Counted from the first letter of the stretch, positions 1-8,901 are shown. The stretch is DNA of 31,917 bases from Rhodobiaceae bacterium (GCA_027352645.1 DAIEIL010000169.1:1-31917); one strand, 5' to 3'. The notes: generated by a model from the letters alone, not told the origin. Numbers and translations are program-made.

Positions 1-1507
1 CCTCGCGCCGCGCCGTGTGCAGGCGCCGCTCGAAAATATAGAACGCGGTCTGACGGACGACCGTGTTGAGCATGTCCTCGACCTTGCCGGCGATCATCGC
101 CTTGCGGCGCTTCGGGTCGGTCGTGTCGGCGAGCAGTTTCCTGAAAGTCAGCATTTCGCCAAAGACGCTGGCGGTTTCGGCCAGCGTCAGCGGCGTGTCG
201 GCCATCAACGCGCCCTGTCGCGCGGCAAGCACCTGATGGACGCCATGCCCAAGCTCATGAGCGAGCGTCATCACATCGCGCGTCTTGCCCTGATAGTTCA
301 CCAGCACGAAGGGATGCGAACTCGGCACGGTCGGATGCGCGAAGGCGCCGGACGACTTGCCGGGGCGGAGCGGCGCGTCGATCCAGCCCTTTTCGAAAAA
401 GCGCTGCGCGATCTCGGCCATCTGAGGCGTGAAACCGCGATAGGCGGCGAGCACCGTTTCCCTGGCGCGCTCCCACGGGATCGTCGCATCGTCCGTTTCC
501 GGAAGGGGCGCGTTGCGGTCCCAATATTCGAGTTTTTCGAGCCCCAGCCATCTGGCCTTCAGCGCGTAATAGCGATGCGAAAGCGCTGGATAGGCGCGCT
601 GTACCGAATCGACCAGCGCGGCGACCACCTCAGGCTCGACGCGATTGGCAAGGTGGCGCGAATCGGCAATATCCTTGAAGCCGCGCCAGCGATCCTCGAT
701 CTCCTTGTCCTTGGCGAGCGTGTTCGTCACCAGGGCGAAGGTCGCGGTGTTGGCGGCAAATGTCTTCGCCAGCGCTTCAGCAGCCACTTTGCGCCGCGCC
801 GGATCGCGCTCGGCAAGGCGGTGCAGTGCGCCTTCGGAGGTCAGCGTCTCGCCAGCGACATCGAAGGTCAGGCGCGCCAACGTCTCGTCGAAAAGGCGAT
901 TCCAGGCGGCATGGCCGGTGACGCTCTTTTCATGCAGCAGCGTCTCGATCTCGTCCGACAACTGATAGGGCCGCATGGCGCGGAGATCGCGCAGCCAGGG
1001 CTCGTAATGGGCGAGGCCCGGCGCCTTCAGCGCCGTCTGCAACGCGGCATCGTCGATACGGTTCAGTTCCAGCGCGAAGAACAGGAGATCGGTCGTGATC
1101 TGCGTCACGCGCTCCTGCATGTCTCCATAGAATTTTGCGTAGGCCGGATTGGTGTTGTCGGTCGCATAGAGAAGCCCGGCATAGGACATGACGCGGCCCA
1201 GCGTGTCCTCCAGCGCCTCATAGGTGCGAATCGCGCCAGCCAGCGCCTCGCCGCCCTTGGGCTCCGCCGTGAGGTCCGCGAGCTTGCCCCGATAGCGCGT
1301 CGCGAAGTCCTTTGCCGTCGCGGCGGCCCGCGCGAGGTCCCGGGCAATCTCGGGCGCGTCCGGCGAGGCATAGAGGTCGCTCAGGTCCCAGACGGGCAGC
1401 TCGCCGAACTGACCACCGGGCGCCGCAGCCGCGGCAGCGCCGGCGGCGTTCCTGGCAATGGGCGAGGACGAGAGATTGGCTGACGAGAACGGCAAGGGGG
1501 AGGACAT
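1..1507 (-). CDS. pepF: M3 family oligoendopeptidase (PepF-like), C-terminus cut by window edge
   Basis: Cytoplasmic zinc metallopeptidase that trims short peptides. The gene reads from an ATG at 1507 leftward and is still open at base 1, giving 502 visible residues; M3B enzymes are about 600 aa, so roughly the last 100 are outside. The zinc signature HELGHG is at residues 417-422 (H417, E418, H421), and the third ligand is E444 in the LAETASVFGE motif, the usual spacing for gluzincins. The N-terminus has a low-complexity Ser/Ala-rich stretch (residues 1-30) before the conserved helical domain begins at LPVWDLSDLY, so the true start could be slightly downstream. It is divergent from nothing nearby and is separated from the OmpA-like lipoprotein gene by a terminator. 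Family assignment is firm; the substrate is unknown. Confidence 0.93.
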   Translation of the reverse strand, partial: MSSPLPFSSANLSSSPIARNAAGAAAAAAPGGQFGELPVWDLSDLYASPDAPEIARDLARAAATAKDFATRYRGKLADLTAEPKGGEALAGAIRTYEALEDTLGRVMSYAGLLYATDNTNPAYAKFYGDMQERVTQITTDLLFFALELNRIDDAALQTALKAPGLAHYEPWLRDLRAMRPYQLSDEIETLLHEKSVTGHAAWNRLFDETLARLTFDVAGETLTSEGALHRLAERDPARRKVAAEALAKTFAANTATFALVTNTLAKDKEIEDRWRGFKDIADSRHLANRVEPEVVAALVDSVQRAYPALSHRYYALKARWLGLEKLEYWDRNAPLPETDDATIPWERARETVLAAYRGFTPQMAEIAQRFFEKGWIDAPLRPGKSSGAFAHPTVPSSHPFVLVNYQGKTRDVMTLAHELGHGVHQVLAARQGALMADTPLTLAETASVFGEMLTFRKLLADTTDPKRRKAMIAGKVEDMLNTVVRQTAFYIFERRLHTARRE

Positions 1508-1611
1508 GGACAGCAAGACTCCGGAGGAAGACTTTGACGCTTCCAACCTATATCGCCCGCCGCCCCCGCCCAATCAACCGGCGCCCGTCAGAAAGAGTGC
1601 CCCAAAAGCAA

Positions 1612-1637
1612 AAGCCCCGGCCTTTCGGCCGGGGCTT
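1612..1637 (-). terminator. Intrinsic terminator of the OmpA-like lipoprotein gene
   Basis: A perfect 11-bp stem (1612-1622 with 1627-1637) has a TTTC loop. Read on the minus strand it lies 24 bp past the TAA of the lipoprotein gene and is followed by a T-rich tract (CTTTTGCTTTT). It sits upstream of the pepF start and so insulates that gene. Confidence 0.85.
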
Positions 1638-1660
1638 CATTTCGTAACGAACCGTCAGAC

Positions 1661-2509
1661 TTATTTGACGACCGAGACAATCGCACGGCGGTTGAGCGGC
1701 TCACGCACGCCGTCGCCGGTCTTGACTGCGAGGTTCGTCTCGCCATCCGAGGTCGCGCTCTCAACCGTCTTACCGTTCGCCGTCAGGGCCGTGGCCACCG
1801 ACTTCGCACGACGCTCACCGAGCGACTGGTTGTAGGCCTTGCTGCCAGAGGTATCGGTGTGGCCGACGACAGCGAACGTGCTGGCGGACGACTTCGCGAT
1901 TTCCTGGATCACAGCCTGCGCTTCCTGCGTCAGGTTGAACTTGTTGAAGCCGAAGTAGATGGTCCAGGGACCGCCCACGATCTTGGCTTCGCACTTCGTC
2001 AGAGCTTCGTAGAAGGCAGCCTTTTCGGCCTTCACACGTTCCGGCTGCACCGGACCGCCTTCACCGCCGAGCCAGGAGCCATTGTCGCCGAGCTTGTTGT
2101 CGCTCGCCTGCTCCACCCAGCCATCATAGTAACGCTGCGCCTTGGCGCAGGCGCAGGCGCGCGCCGGATCGGTGCGGCCGCCATTGTCGAGCGCCGCGAG
2201 CAGCTTCGCACGGGCGTCCTGCAGTTCGGGCAGATCGCTCGGCAGCACGCCGCGCGTCGCCGGATCCCAAGGGAGAACCGTTTCGCCAGCAGCGGCAGCA
2301 CGGCCCTTTTCGACGATCGTTGCCGTGTCGACCCAGTTGCAGTCGACATAGGCTTCCGAGGTCGCCCTCTCCTGATATTCGCGCGCCAGGCACGCGTTGA
2401 AGGAGTCGCCGCTGATCGTTTCATGCAGATACGATTCAGCAGTCCAGGTGCCGCAACCAGCCAGCACGAGGAAGGTCCCCAACGCTACAAGCCGGGATAT
2501 GATTTTCAT
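1661..2509 (-). CDS. OmpA-family peptidoglycan-associated lipoprotein
   Basis: Predicted outer-membrane lipoprotein that tethers the envelope to peptidoglycan. The start is the ATG at 2509, because it gives a clean type II signal peptide (MKIISRLVALGTFLVLAGC, lipobox LAGC, lipidated Cys19) and has GGAG about 7 bases upstream; the frame remains open further upstream but without a signal. The mature N-terminal half (about residues 20-170) contains several Cys and Trp residues and resembles nothing I recognise. The last 100 residues are an OmpA_C domain: YFGFNKFNLT, then GHTDTSGS with the diaminopimelate-binding Asp, then LGERRAKSVATAL and the final NRRAIV with the conserved Arg. Length is 282 aa. 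It is monocistronic, with its own terminator and a long divergent intergenic region upstream. Confidence 0.88.
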   Translation of the reverse strand: MKIISRLVALGTFLVLAGCGTWTAESYLHETISGDSFNACLAREYQERATSEAYVDCNWVDTATIVEKGRAAAAGETVLPWDPATRGVLPSDLPELQDARAKLLAALDNGGRTDPARACACAKAQRYYDGWVEQASDNKLGDNGSWLGGEGGPVQPERVKAEKAAFYEALTKCEAKIVGGPWTIYFGFNKFNLTQEAQAVIQEIAKSSASTFAVVGHTDTSGSKAYNQSLGERRAKSVATALTANGKTVESATSDGETNLAVKTGDGVREPLNRRAIVSVVK

Positions 2510-2870
2510 CCCAATCTCCGTCGTTATTTTGCTCAACCCCCCGACAATGCAACGGGCGGCCCGGACCCCACCGGTAATCTTTATCCAGTTCATTTAATCG
2601 CATGGAAGGCGCGGGGCCATCAATACGTATTGCCACGGATGCTTAAGTTCGGGCTCCAAAGTTACACGATGGCAACACCGTTTCGGGTCCGATACGGCCA
2701 AAAACATGATCCGTCGGCGGTTCTTTCTCTTATTGGTATGAGCGAACGTATGAGTAAAATTGTGAGCAATCGCCCCATATCGTGACGATTAAGGGCACCT
2801 TTACCAATCCGCCCCATTATGGGCCGCCAAAGCTGCCGTGAGCGGCATCCGGAACTCAAGGCGACCCCAA
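2510..2870. other. Divergent intergenic region between OmpA-like lipoprotein and sigma-54 regulator
   Basis: This 361-bp stretch has no convincing gene and is noticeably richer in A/T than its surroundings. It must hold promoters for both flanking genes. The best plus-strand sigma-70-like candidate is TTGGTA (2733-2738), a 16-base spacer and TAAAAT (2755-2760), which would give a leader of about 100 nt for the regulator gene. I could not pick a convincing minus-strand promoter, and no EcfG-type GGAAC/CGTT pair is present on either strand. Confidence 0.45.
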
Positions 2871-4391
<1,521 letters not shown>

Positions 4392-4422
4392 TCCCTCCGT
4401 CACATTGAAGCACTGTCGAGAC

Positions 4423-4451
4423 ACGGCGCGGGAGACATCCCGCGCCGTTTT
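4423..4451 (+). terminator. Intrinsic terminator after the sigma-54 regulator
   Basis: An 11-bp perfect stem (4423-4433 with 4438-4448) with loop GACA is followed by TTTT (4448-4451). It starts 31 bp after the stop of the response regulator gene. Confidence 0.85.
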
Positions 4452-4577
4452 GCCATGCGTTCCGCGGGTTCCGGCCCGGTCCCGGAGCGGCCATTGATCC
4501 CTTTGGAGGATCGGTGCTATTGGACTCCCATATCGGCCCCCCGTGGCGTCGCCCATTCGGCAGCGAGAGTTCGTTTT

Positions 4578-6233
4578 ATGAAGCTTGTCTCCGCCCCGTT
4601 CATGCTGGGGCTCGCCGCCGCGGCGCTGGCAGTTCTCCTCATCTGGAAATATCTGGGCGCCCCCGTCGTCATGGTCGATGCACCGGCCGGCAAGGTCCAT
4701 TGCGTCAGCTACACGCCCTATCGCGGCAGTGAAACGCCATTCGACCAGACCTACATGGCCGACCCGAAGCGGATCGACGAGGATCTCACGCAGCTTGCCA
4801 GCGTCACCGATTGCGTGCGCACCTATAGCGTCGATCAGGGCCTCGACCAGGTGGTCCCCGCCGCAGAGAAGCACGGGCTCAAGGTGCTGCTCGGCATCTG
4901 GATCGGACGCGACGAAGTGGCCAACGCGAAGCAGATCGCCGATGCGATCAAGCTCGCCAACGCACACAAGAAGACGATCAAGGCGATCATCGTCGGCAAT
5001 GAAGTGCTGCTCCGCGGCGAGCAGCTTCCCGACACGCTCGTCACCTATCTGAACGAGGTCAAGGCGGCGACGGGCCTTCCGGTCACCTATGCCGACGTGA
5101 CCGACTTCTGGGTGAAGGCGCCGCTGAAGCTGGCGCAGGCGGTGGATTTCATCACCATCCATATTCTCCCCTATTGGGAGAACGATCCGACCTCTGCGGA
5201 AGAGGGCGTCAACTATCTCAAGCGCGTGCTTGAAGAGGTCGGGCCGATGTTCCCCGGCAAGGACATCTTCATCGGCGAAACGGGATTCCCGAGCGCCGGG
5301 CGCGAACGCGCGGAAGCCACCCCCTCGGTCATCGCACAGGCGCAATATCTTCGCGACCTCGCGGCCTATGCGCAGGCGACCGGCCTCGACTACAACCTGA
5401 TCGAAGCCTATGACCAGCCCTGGAAGCGCGCGCTGGAAGGCACCGCGGGCGGGCATTGGGGCATCTTCACCACCGACCGCCAGCAGAAATTCCCCTGGAC
5501 GGGGCCTGTCTCAAACCACCCCGACTGGCGGCTCGAAGCCGGTGCGAGCTTCGCTTTCGCATTTCTCATTCTGCTGGTGATGGCTCGCGGCGGCGCGGAA
5601 CTCGATCCGCTGGCCGGCCTCGCGGCCGGCATCGGCGCGGGAGTCGCCGGCGCCCTCCTGCTGCTGCAGATCGAACATTCATGGCTTGCATGGAGAAACA
5701 TGCTCGAAGGGATCATCGAGCTTGTCATCCTCGCGCAGTCGCTCGGCATCATGCTCTTCGTTCTGCCCGAGGCGATCCGCGGACGGCGCTGCCTCGCGCC
5801 TCTTCCGATCGCCCAGACCCTGGCATGGCTGCGCGCGCCAGATCGCGCCGCGCTCGGCACGCCGCTCTATCTGGGCCTCGTGCATCTGCTCTCGGTCTTC
5901 ACCGCGCTCGTCATTTCGCTTGGATTGAGCTTCGATGCGCGCTATCGCGATTTCCCGCTCGCGGCCTACAGCCTCGCCGCCGTAAGCCTTGCTCTCCTCG
6001 CGCTCAACCGCGGCGACCACAAGAAACAGGCGGAAGACCGCCGCGAGGAGGCACTGCTTGCCGCTCTCTTCATCGCCACGGGCTGCCTCATCGCCTTCAA
6101 CGAAGGCCTGCGGAACACTCAGGCGATGACCTGGTCGGCACTCGCCTTCGTATTCGCGCTGCCCTGGCTCGGCATTCTTCGCGCGTCGCTCCGCAGCACT
6201 TTCTTCAGACGCGGGGCAACCGAAGAAGCGTGA
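4578..6233 (+). CDS. Membrane-anchored GH17-like beta-glucan enzyme (NdvC-type)
   Basis: A 551-aa protein with an N-terminal membrane anchor (residues 5-25), a periplasmic glycoside-hydrolase-17-like TIM barrel (about 38-312) and a C-terminal block of about seven to eight hydrophobic segments (322-535). The two GH17 catalytic glutamates are recognisable: E142 in IIVGNEVLLRGE (acid/base) and E234 in IFIGETGFPSAG (nucleophile). GH17 domains act on beta-1,3-glucan as hydrolases or glucanosyltransferases. The GH17-plus-membrane layout resembles NdvC of Bradyrhizobium, linked to beta-1,6 branching of cyclic glucans, so synthesis or remodelling of a periplasmic or surface glucan is the likely role (inference). 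No glycosyltransferase is adjacent. The start at 4578 was chosen because it begins directly with the anchor; the frame is open upstream. The gene overlaps the convergent gene at 6205 by 29 bp. Confidence 0.85.
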   Translation: MKLVSAPFMLGLAAAALAVLLIWKYLGAPVVMVDAPAGKVHCVSYTPYRGSETPFDQTYMADPKRIDEDLTQLASVTDCVRTYSVDQGLDQVVPAAEKHGLKVLLGIWIGRDEVANAKQIADAIKLANAHKKTIKAIIVGNEVLLRGEQLPDTLVTYLNEVKAATGLPVTYADVTDFWVKAPLKLAQAVDFITIHILPYWENDPTSAEEGVNYLKRVLEEVGPMFPGKDIFIGETGFPSAGRERAEATPSVIAQAQYLRDLAAYAQATGLDYNLIEAYDQPWKRALEGTAGGHWGIFTTDRQQKFPWTGPVSNHPDWRLEAGASFAFAFLILLVMARGGAELDPLAGLAAGIGAGVAGALLLLQIEHSWLAWRNMLEGIIELVILAQSLGIMLFVLPEAIRGRRCLAPLPIAQTLAWLRAPDRAALGTPLYLGLVHLLSVFTALVISLGLSFDARYRDFPLAAYSLAAVSLALLALNRGDHKKQAEDRREEALLAALFIATGCLIAFNEGLRNTQAMTWSALAFVFALPWLGILRASLRSTFFRRGATEEA

Positions 6234-6729
6234 GGGCGAGACCGACGGCGCCGTAGTCCGAGTTGTAGAGGACAACGGCAAAGACGCTGAACGTCAGCGC
6301 GAAAAGGATCGTCACCCGCTCATTGGCGAAAAAGACGAGTAGCGCCGCGACGGCCGACATGCAGGCCCAGATCCACAGCGCGTGGATGCCGATATTGGGC
6401 CAGATATTGTAGGTGGCCACGACGGCAAGAGCGAAAGCCACAAGCCCGAGCCGAGCGACGTTGCGCCATTCAAGGGTCATGGCCGCAAGCCCGCCGGCAA
6501 GCCCAAGCCCGCCCCACACATAGGCGATGTGAAACCAGACGACGCCCTGCCGCGCCGTGCACCACCAGGGAGCCGTCTGCTCGCCGCAGGCAAGGCCGAT
6601 CGAATGCGGCTCTATCAGCGCATAGCGCAACAGCAGCGCGATGCCGAAAATCCCTGCCCCGCCATAGATCCATGACAGCAAACGGCCGCGCGTCCAGGCG
6701 GGCTCGGCAACACTCGATCGGGCTTCCAT
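6205..6729 (-). CDS. Small polytopic membrane protein, function unknown
   Basis: A 174-aa hydrophobic protein with about five predicted membrane segments, starting near GGAGIFGIALLLRYALI. It has a periplasmic-looking Cys-containing loop between the first two segments (ACGEQTAPWWCTARQG). I do not recognise the family. It resembles small uncharacterised integral membrane proteins of alphaproteobacteria. The ATG at 6729 follows GGAAGG closely. A TTG at 6741 in the same frame, with AGGAG 9 bases upstream, is an equally plausible start and would add four residues. Its 3' end overlaps the end of the GH17-like gene by 29 bp in convergent orientation. Confidence 0.7.
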   Translation of the reverse strand: MEARSSVAEPAWTRGRLLSWIYGGAGIFGIALLLRYALIEPHSIGLACGEQTAPWWCTARQGVVWFHIAYVWGGLGLAGGLAAMTLEWRNVARLGLVAFALAVVATYNIWPNIGIHALWIWACMSAVAALLVFFANERVTILFALTFSVFAVVLYNSDYGAVGLALTLLRLPRV

Positions 6730-6760
6730 CGGACCTTCCAAAGGGGTGATCTCCTGCCAG

Positions 6761-6776
6761 GCGCAAGGGCTTGCGC
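6761..6776. repeat. Short palindrome downstream of ecfG
   Basis: GCGCAAG-GG-CTTGCGC has 7-bp arms. It lies in the 95-bp gap between the ecfG stop and the start of the membrane-protein gene, and has no T-run. It could be a weak factor-independent hairpin for the ecfG transcript or an operator for the 6205-6729 gene; neither is established. Confidence 0.4.
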
Positions 6777-6824
6777 ATGCCCTAGCCTATAGCAGGTCGC
6801 CGCCTTGGGATGAAGACGCCGCTT

Positions 6825-7433
6825 TCAGCCGTTCGAGAGGTGGTCGACTTCCCGCAGGATCGTCGTGAGGGGAGACCGGTCGAGGTTCGCCTTCGCGTTG
6901 CGTGGTGAAAGATGGCCGTCCATGAGCATGCGCTCCACCGCCATCCGGGCTCGGGCGACGCGGCTCTTCACCGTCCCTATCGCGCATCCGCAAATCTCGG
7001 CCGCTTCCTCATAGGCAAAGCCACCCGCGCCGACCAGGATCAACGCCTCGCGCTGCGCCGGGGGAAGCGCAAGCAGCGCCCGCTGCAGATCGGACAAATG
7101 CATGTGGTGTTCCTGGTCGCCATTTGCGGAGAGCAATTCCTCAGCCCTTGCGTCGTCCCATTCGCCGACGAAGCGCGACCGGCGCATTTGCGACCGGAAG
7201 ATGTTGCGCAGGATCGTGTGCGTCCAGGCCTGCATGCTGGTGCCGGACTCGAAGCGCTTGCGCGCCGACCATGCCCTCAGCATGGCCTCCTGAACGAGAT
7301 CGTCTGCCGTGTCGCGATTGCCGCAAAGCCCGCGCGCAAAGGCGCGCAACTGCGGGATCACGGCGGCGAGTTCGGCCTTGAACTCGCCATCGTCGAGAGG
7401 GATCACATCCTGCCGCCGCGCCTCTCTCTCCAT
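6825..7433 (-). CDS. ecfG: EcfG-family sigma factor of the general stress response
   Basis: ECF sigma factor of 202 aa that directs RNA polymerase to GGAAC-N16/17-CGTT promoters in alphaproteobacteria. Region 2 spans about residues 20-90 (RAFARGLCGNRDTADDLVQEAMLRAW, then MQAWTHTILRNIF). Region 4 spans about 120-178 (LPPAQREALILVGAGGFAYEEAA, then GTVKSRVARAR). There is no extra C-terminal domain. The ATG at 7433 follows GGGGAG; an in-frame TTG at 7448 has no ribosome-binding site. EcfG activity is expected to be held by NepR and released when PhyR is phosphorylated. Unlike the common nepR-ecfG operon, ecfG here lies downstream of phyR on the same strand, after a 284-bp AT-rich gap. I found no EcfG consensus directly upstream, so its promoter is unassigned. 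Confidence 0.93.
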   Translation of the reverse strand: MEREARRQDVIPLDDGEFKAELAAVIPQLRAFARGLCGNRDTADDLVQEAMLRAWSARKRFESGTSMQAWTHTILRNIFRSQMRRSRFVGEWDDARAEELLSANGDQEHHMHLSDLQRALLALPPAQREALILVGAGGFAYEEAAEICGCAIGTVKSRVARARMAVERMLMDGHLSPRNAKANLDRSPLTTILREVDHLSNG

Positions 7434-7717
7434 GCTCTCCCCGTCCAACTTGCGGTTTTGGAGTACGGATACGATGCAACATGCCTCCCGTTTGGGCCCG
7501 GCCGAGGAGAGCGTTTCACAAGCTCATTCGAATACGGACGAACGGAAGTGGCCACTCAAGAGGCACAAGTCTTTCACGTTCGTTCACTTAGGTCCATGCT
7601 CCTTTATTATTGCAAAATTGTAGTTTCCCATGTGTTTCACATAGAAACATATAATAATTGGAGAGTTTACATTGCTCTAAGTAGAGCAACCTGCGCGCAG
7701 GCGGAGCGTACGGATTT
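7434..7717. other. AT-rich phyR-ecfG intergenic region
   Basis: This 284-bp gap lies between the phyR stop and the ecfG start. Bases about 7590-7690 are conspicuously AT-rich against the GC-rich surroundings. They contain an inverted repeat TGTTTC-N5-GAAACA (7633-7649), a perfect -10 hexamer TATAAT on the plus strand (7650-7655) and an 18-bp palindrome (7672-7689). On the minus strand TACAAT (in CTACAATTTTGC) is a candidate -10 for ecfG, without a good -35. No protein gene of credible length is present. Confidence 0.5.
7672..7689. promoter_or_regulatory. 18-bp palindrome in the phyR-ecfG gap (possible operator)
   Basis: TTGCTCTA-AG-TAGAGCAA is perfect, with 8-bp arms. It lies 28 bp past the phyR stop and about 240 bp upstream of ecfG. 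It lacks a following T-run in either direction, so it does not look like a standard intrinsic terminator. A binding site for a dimeric regulator, or an RNA hairpin protecting the phyR 3' end, are the alternatives. Confidence 0.5.
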
Positions 7718-8503
7718 TCAATCGACGGTTGCCGCCGAGTTGAGAAACAGCGCTTGGCTGATCGCCGCCTTGACGGCGATGCGCTGAAAAGGCTTCGTGA
7801 TGAGAAAGGTCGGCTCCGGCCTCTCGCCCGTCAGCAGGCGCTCGGGAAAGGCCGTGATGAAGACGACCGGAACGGACGCGAAGCCAAGAATATCCTTCAC
7901 GGCGTCGATGCCCGAACTTCCATCCGCAAGCTGAATATCCGCAAGGACGAGACCGGGACGACGCTGCCTTGCCGCCGCAACCGCCTCGTCGCGAGTGACG
8001 GCGCTGCCCGCGACGCTATGCCCGAGTTCGCGGACGATCTCCTCGATATCCATGGAGATGATCGGCTCGTCCTCGATAATGAGAACGCTGGTTGAAATCT
8101 GCTGGTCTATGTCGCCCAACGCCGCATCGAGAAGGCGCTCCACCTCAACGGCGTCAACGCCGATGATTTCGGCGGCTTGCGCATTGTCGAAGCCCTCCAT
8201 CGCCGTCAGAAGCAGAGCCTGACGGCTTCGCGGCGTGAGATGCGTGAGCCGCTCTTGCGCGGTCCTTCCCGCCGCTCCGCTATGGGCCGCGACACCGCCA
8301 TCAGCCTTCGACCAGATCGCGTGAAAGAGCTTGTAAAGCCCGACCCTCGGTCCGAGACCACGGGGAAACGATGCCGGATTATCCACAAGCGCCTGAAGCG
8401 TCGCCCCGATAAGCGCGTCGCCATGGTCCTGATCTCCCGTCAGGGCGCGGGCATAGCGCCGGAGATAGGGCAGATACGGGCTCAATTCGCGGGCGAGCGA
8501 CAT
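7718..8503 (-). CDS. phyR: PhyR, anti-anti-sigma response regulator
   Basis: Master switch of the alphaproteobacterial general stress response, 261 aa. Residues 1-130 are a sigma-factor-like domain (LPYLRRYARALTGDQDHGDALI as the sigma-2 mimic; LTPRSRQALLLTAMEGF and AAEIIGVDAVEVERLL as the sigma-4 mimic). Residues 138-255 are a receiver with acidic E144/D145, phospho-acceptor D189 in LADIQLADGSSG, T217 and K237 in the PhyR-typical FITAFPERLL/FLITKPF block. By family knowledge, phosphorylation exposes the sigma-like domain, which binds NepR and frees EcfG. The gene is divergent from nepR across 194 bp. The ATG at 8503 has only a distant GAGGGG upstream. A partial EcfG-like element (GGAAT-N17-GGTT, 8538-8513) lies so close that it would give an almost leaderless message. 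Confidence 0.96.
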   Translation of the reverse strand: MSLARELSPYLPYLRRYARALTGDQDHGDALIGATLQALVDNPASFPRGLGPRVGLYKLFHAIWSKADGGVAAHSGAAGRTAQERLTHLTPRSRQALLLTAMEGFDNAQAAEIIGVDAVEVERLLDAALGDIDQQISTSVLIIEDEPIISMDIEEIVRELGHSVAGSAVTRDEAVAAARQRRPGLVLADIQLADGSSGIDAVKDILGFASVPVVFITAFPERLLTGERPEPTFLITKPFQRIAVKAAISQALFLNSAATVD

Positions 8504-8605
8504 GCTTTGTCCAACCCCTCATTTGACCGGACAATTCCGATCGCCGCCCCTTCAAGAGGTAAAAACCAGACCTCTATTTTACTGTGGAGAAGAGGACCAG
8601 AATAA

Positions 8606-8630
8606 GGAACCTATGAACGCCGAAAGAGTT
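8606..8630 (+). promoter_or_regulatory. EcfG-type promoter of nepR
   Basis: The -35 element GGAAC (8606-8610), a 16-base spacer and AGTT (8627-8630) match the EcfG consensus GGAAC-N16/17-cGTT in eight of nine bases. Transcription should start near 8636, about 60 nt before the nepR ATG. The same bases look like a Shine-Dalgarno plus ATG at 8613, but that frame is unrelated to NepR and would lie upstream of the predicted transcript start. The site implies EcfG-driven feedback on its own anti-sigma factor. Confidence 0.75.
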
Positions 8631-8697
8631 TCATTTGCGCCGCAGCAAGTTTGTGGCCTTCATCCAAACGCTGTCGAGCGGTGGTCGAGTTCTCGAA

Positions 8698-8901
8698 ATG
8701 ACATCAGGCAAGGGGAAATGGATTGGCACTTCGAAACTGGATGCCCGCCTAGTGCCGAACAGGGATGACGCCCGTCAAAGGCGGGAGGCTTTGGGCCAAG
8801 GCCTGCGCCGCATCTATCAGGATGTCGTGCAGGAGGAAGTGCCGGACGAACTGACCGAACTGATGCGCAAACTCGACCATATGCCTGAGCCGGATATCTG
8901 A
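8698..8901 (+). CDS. nepR: NepR, anti-sigma factor
   Basis: Small cytoplasmic anti-sigma factor that sequesters EcfG and is itself captured by phosphorylated PhyR. It is 67 aa, the usual size. The conserved core is LGQGLRRIYQDVVQEEVPDELTELMRKLD (residues about 34-62), matching the NepR two-helix motif (LGxxLRxxYxxVVxExVPDxF..LLxxLD). The ATG at 8698 was chosen because the EcfG-type promoter at 8606-8630 places the transcript start near 8636; a TTG at 8635 in the same frame is essentially at that point. The ribosome-binding site is weak (GGTGG, 12 bases away), which may keep expression low. A separate histidine kinase gene follows after 96 bp, and ecfG is not in this operon. Confidence 0.9.
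   Translation: MTSGKGKWIGTSKLDARLVPNRDDARQRREALGQGLRRIYQDVVQEEVPDELTELMRKLDHMPEPDI

Noticed and set aside
17..1483. A 488-codon plus-strand open frame
   Set aside because: Antisense to the M3 peptidase, whose HELGH zinc motif proves the minus strand is coding.
2600..2660. A sigma-54-like TGGCA...TTG on the minus strand near the lipoprotein gene
   Set aside because: The spacing between the -24 and -12 elements is off by one base and the -12 GC is missing; sigma-54 promoters tolerate neither well.
7574..7605. A seven-codon minus-strand frame preceded by AAAGGAG, upstream of ecfG (leader peptide?)
   Set aside because: The spacing between AGGAG and ATG is only one base, it is not in frame with ecfG, and such short frames arise by chance.
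8613..8768. A 51-codon frame with a strong AAGGA ribosome-binding site upstream of nepR
   Set aside because: The AAGGAAC is better explained as the EcfG -35 element; the frame has no similarity and overlaps NepR out of frame. A leader-peptide role is not excluded but is unsupported.
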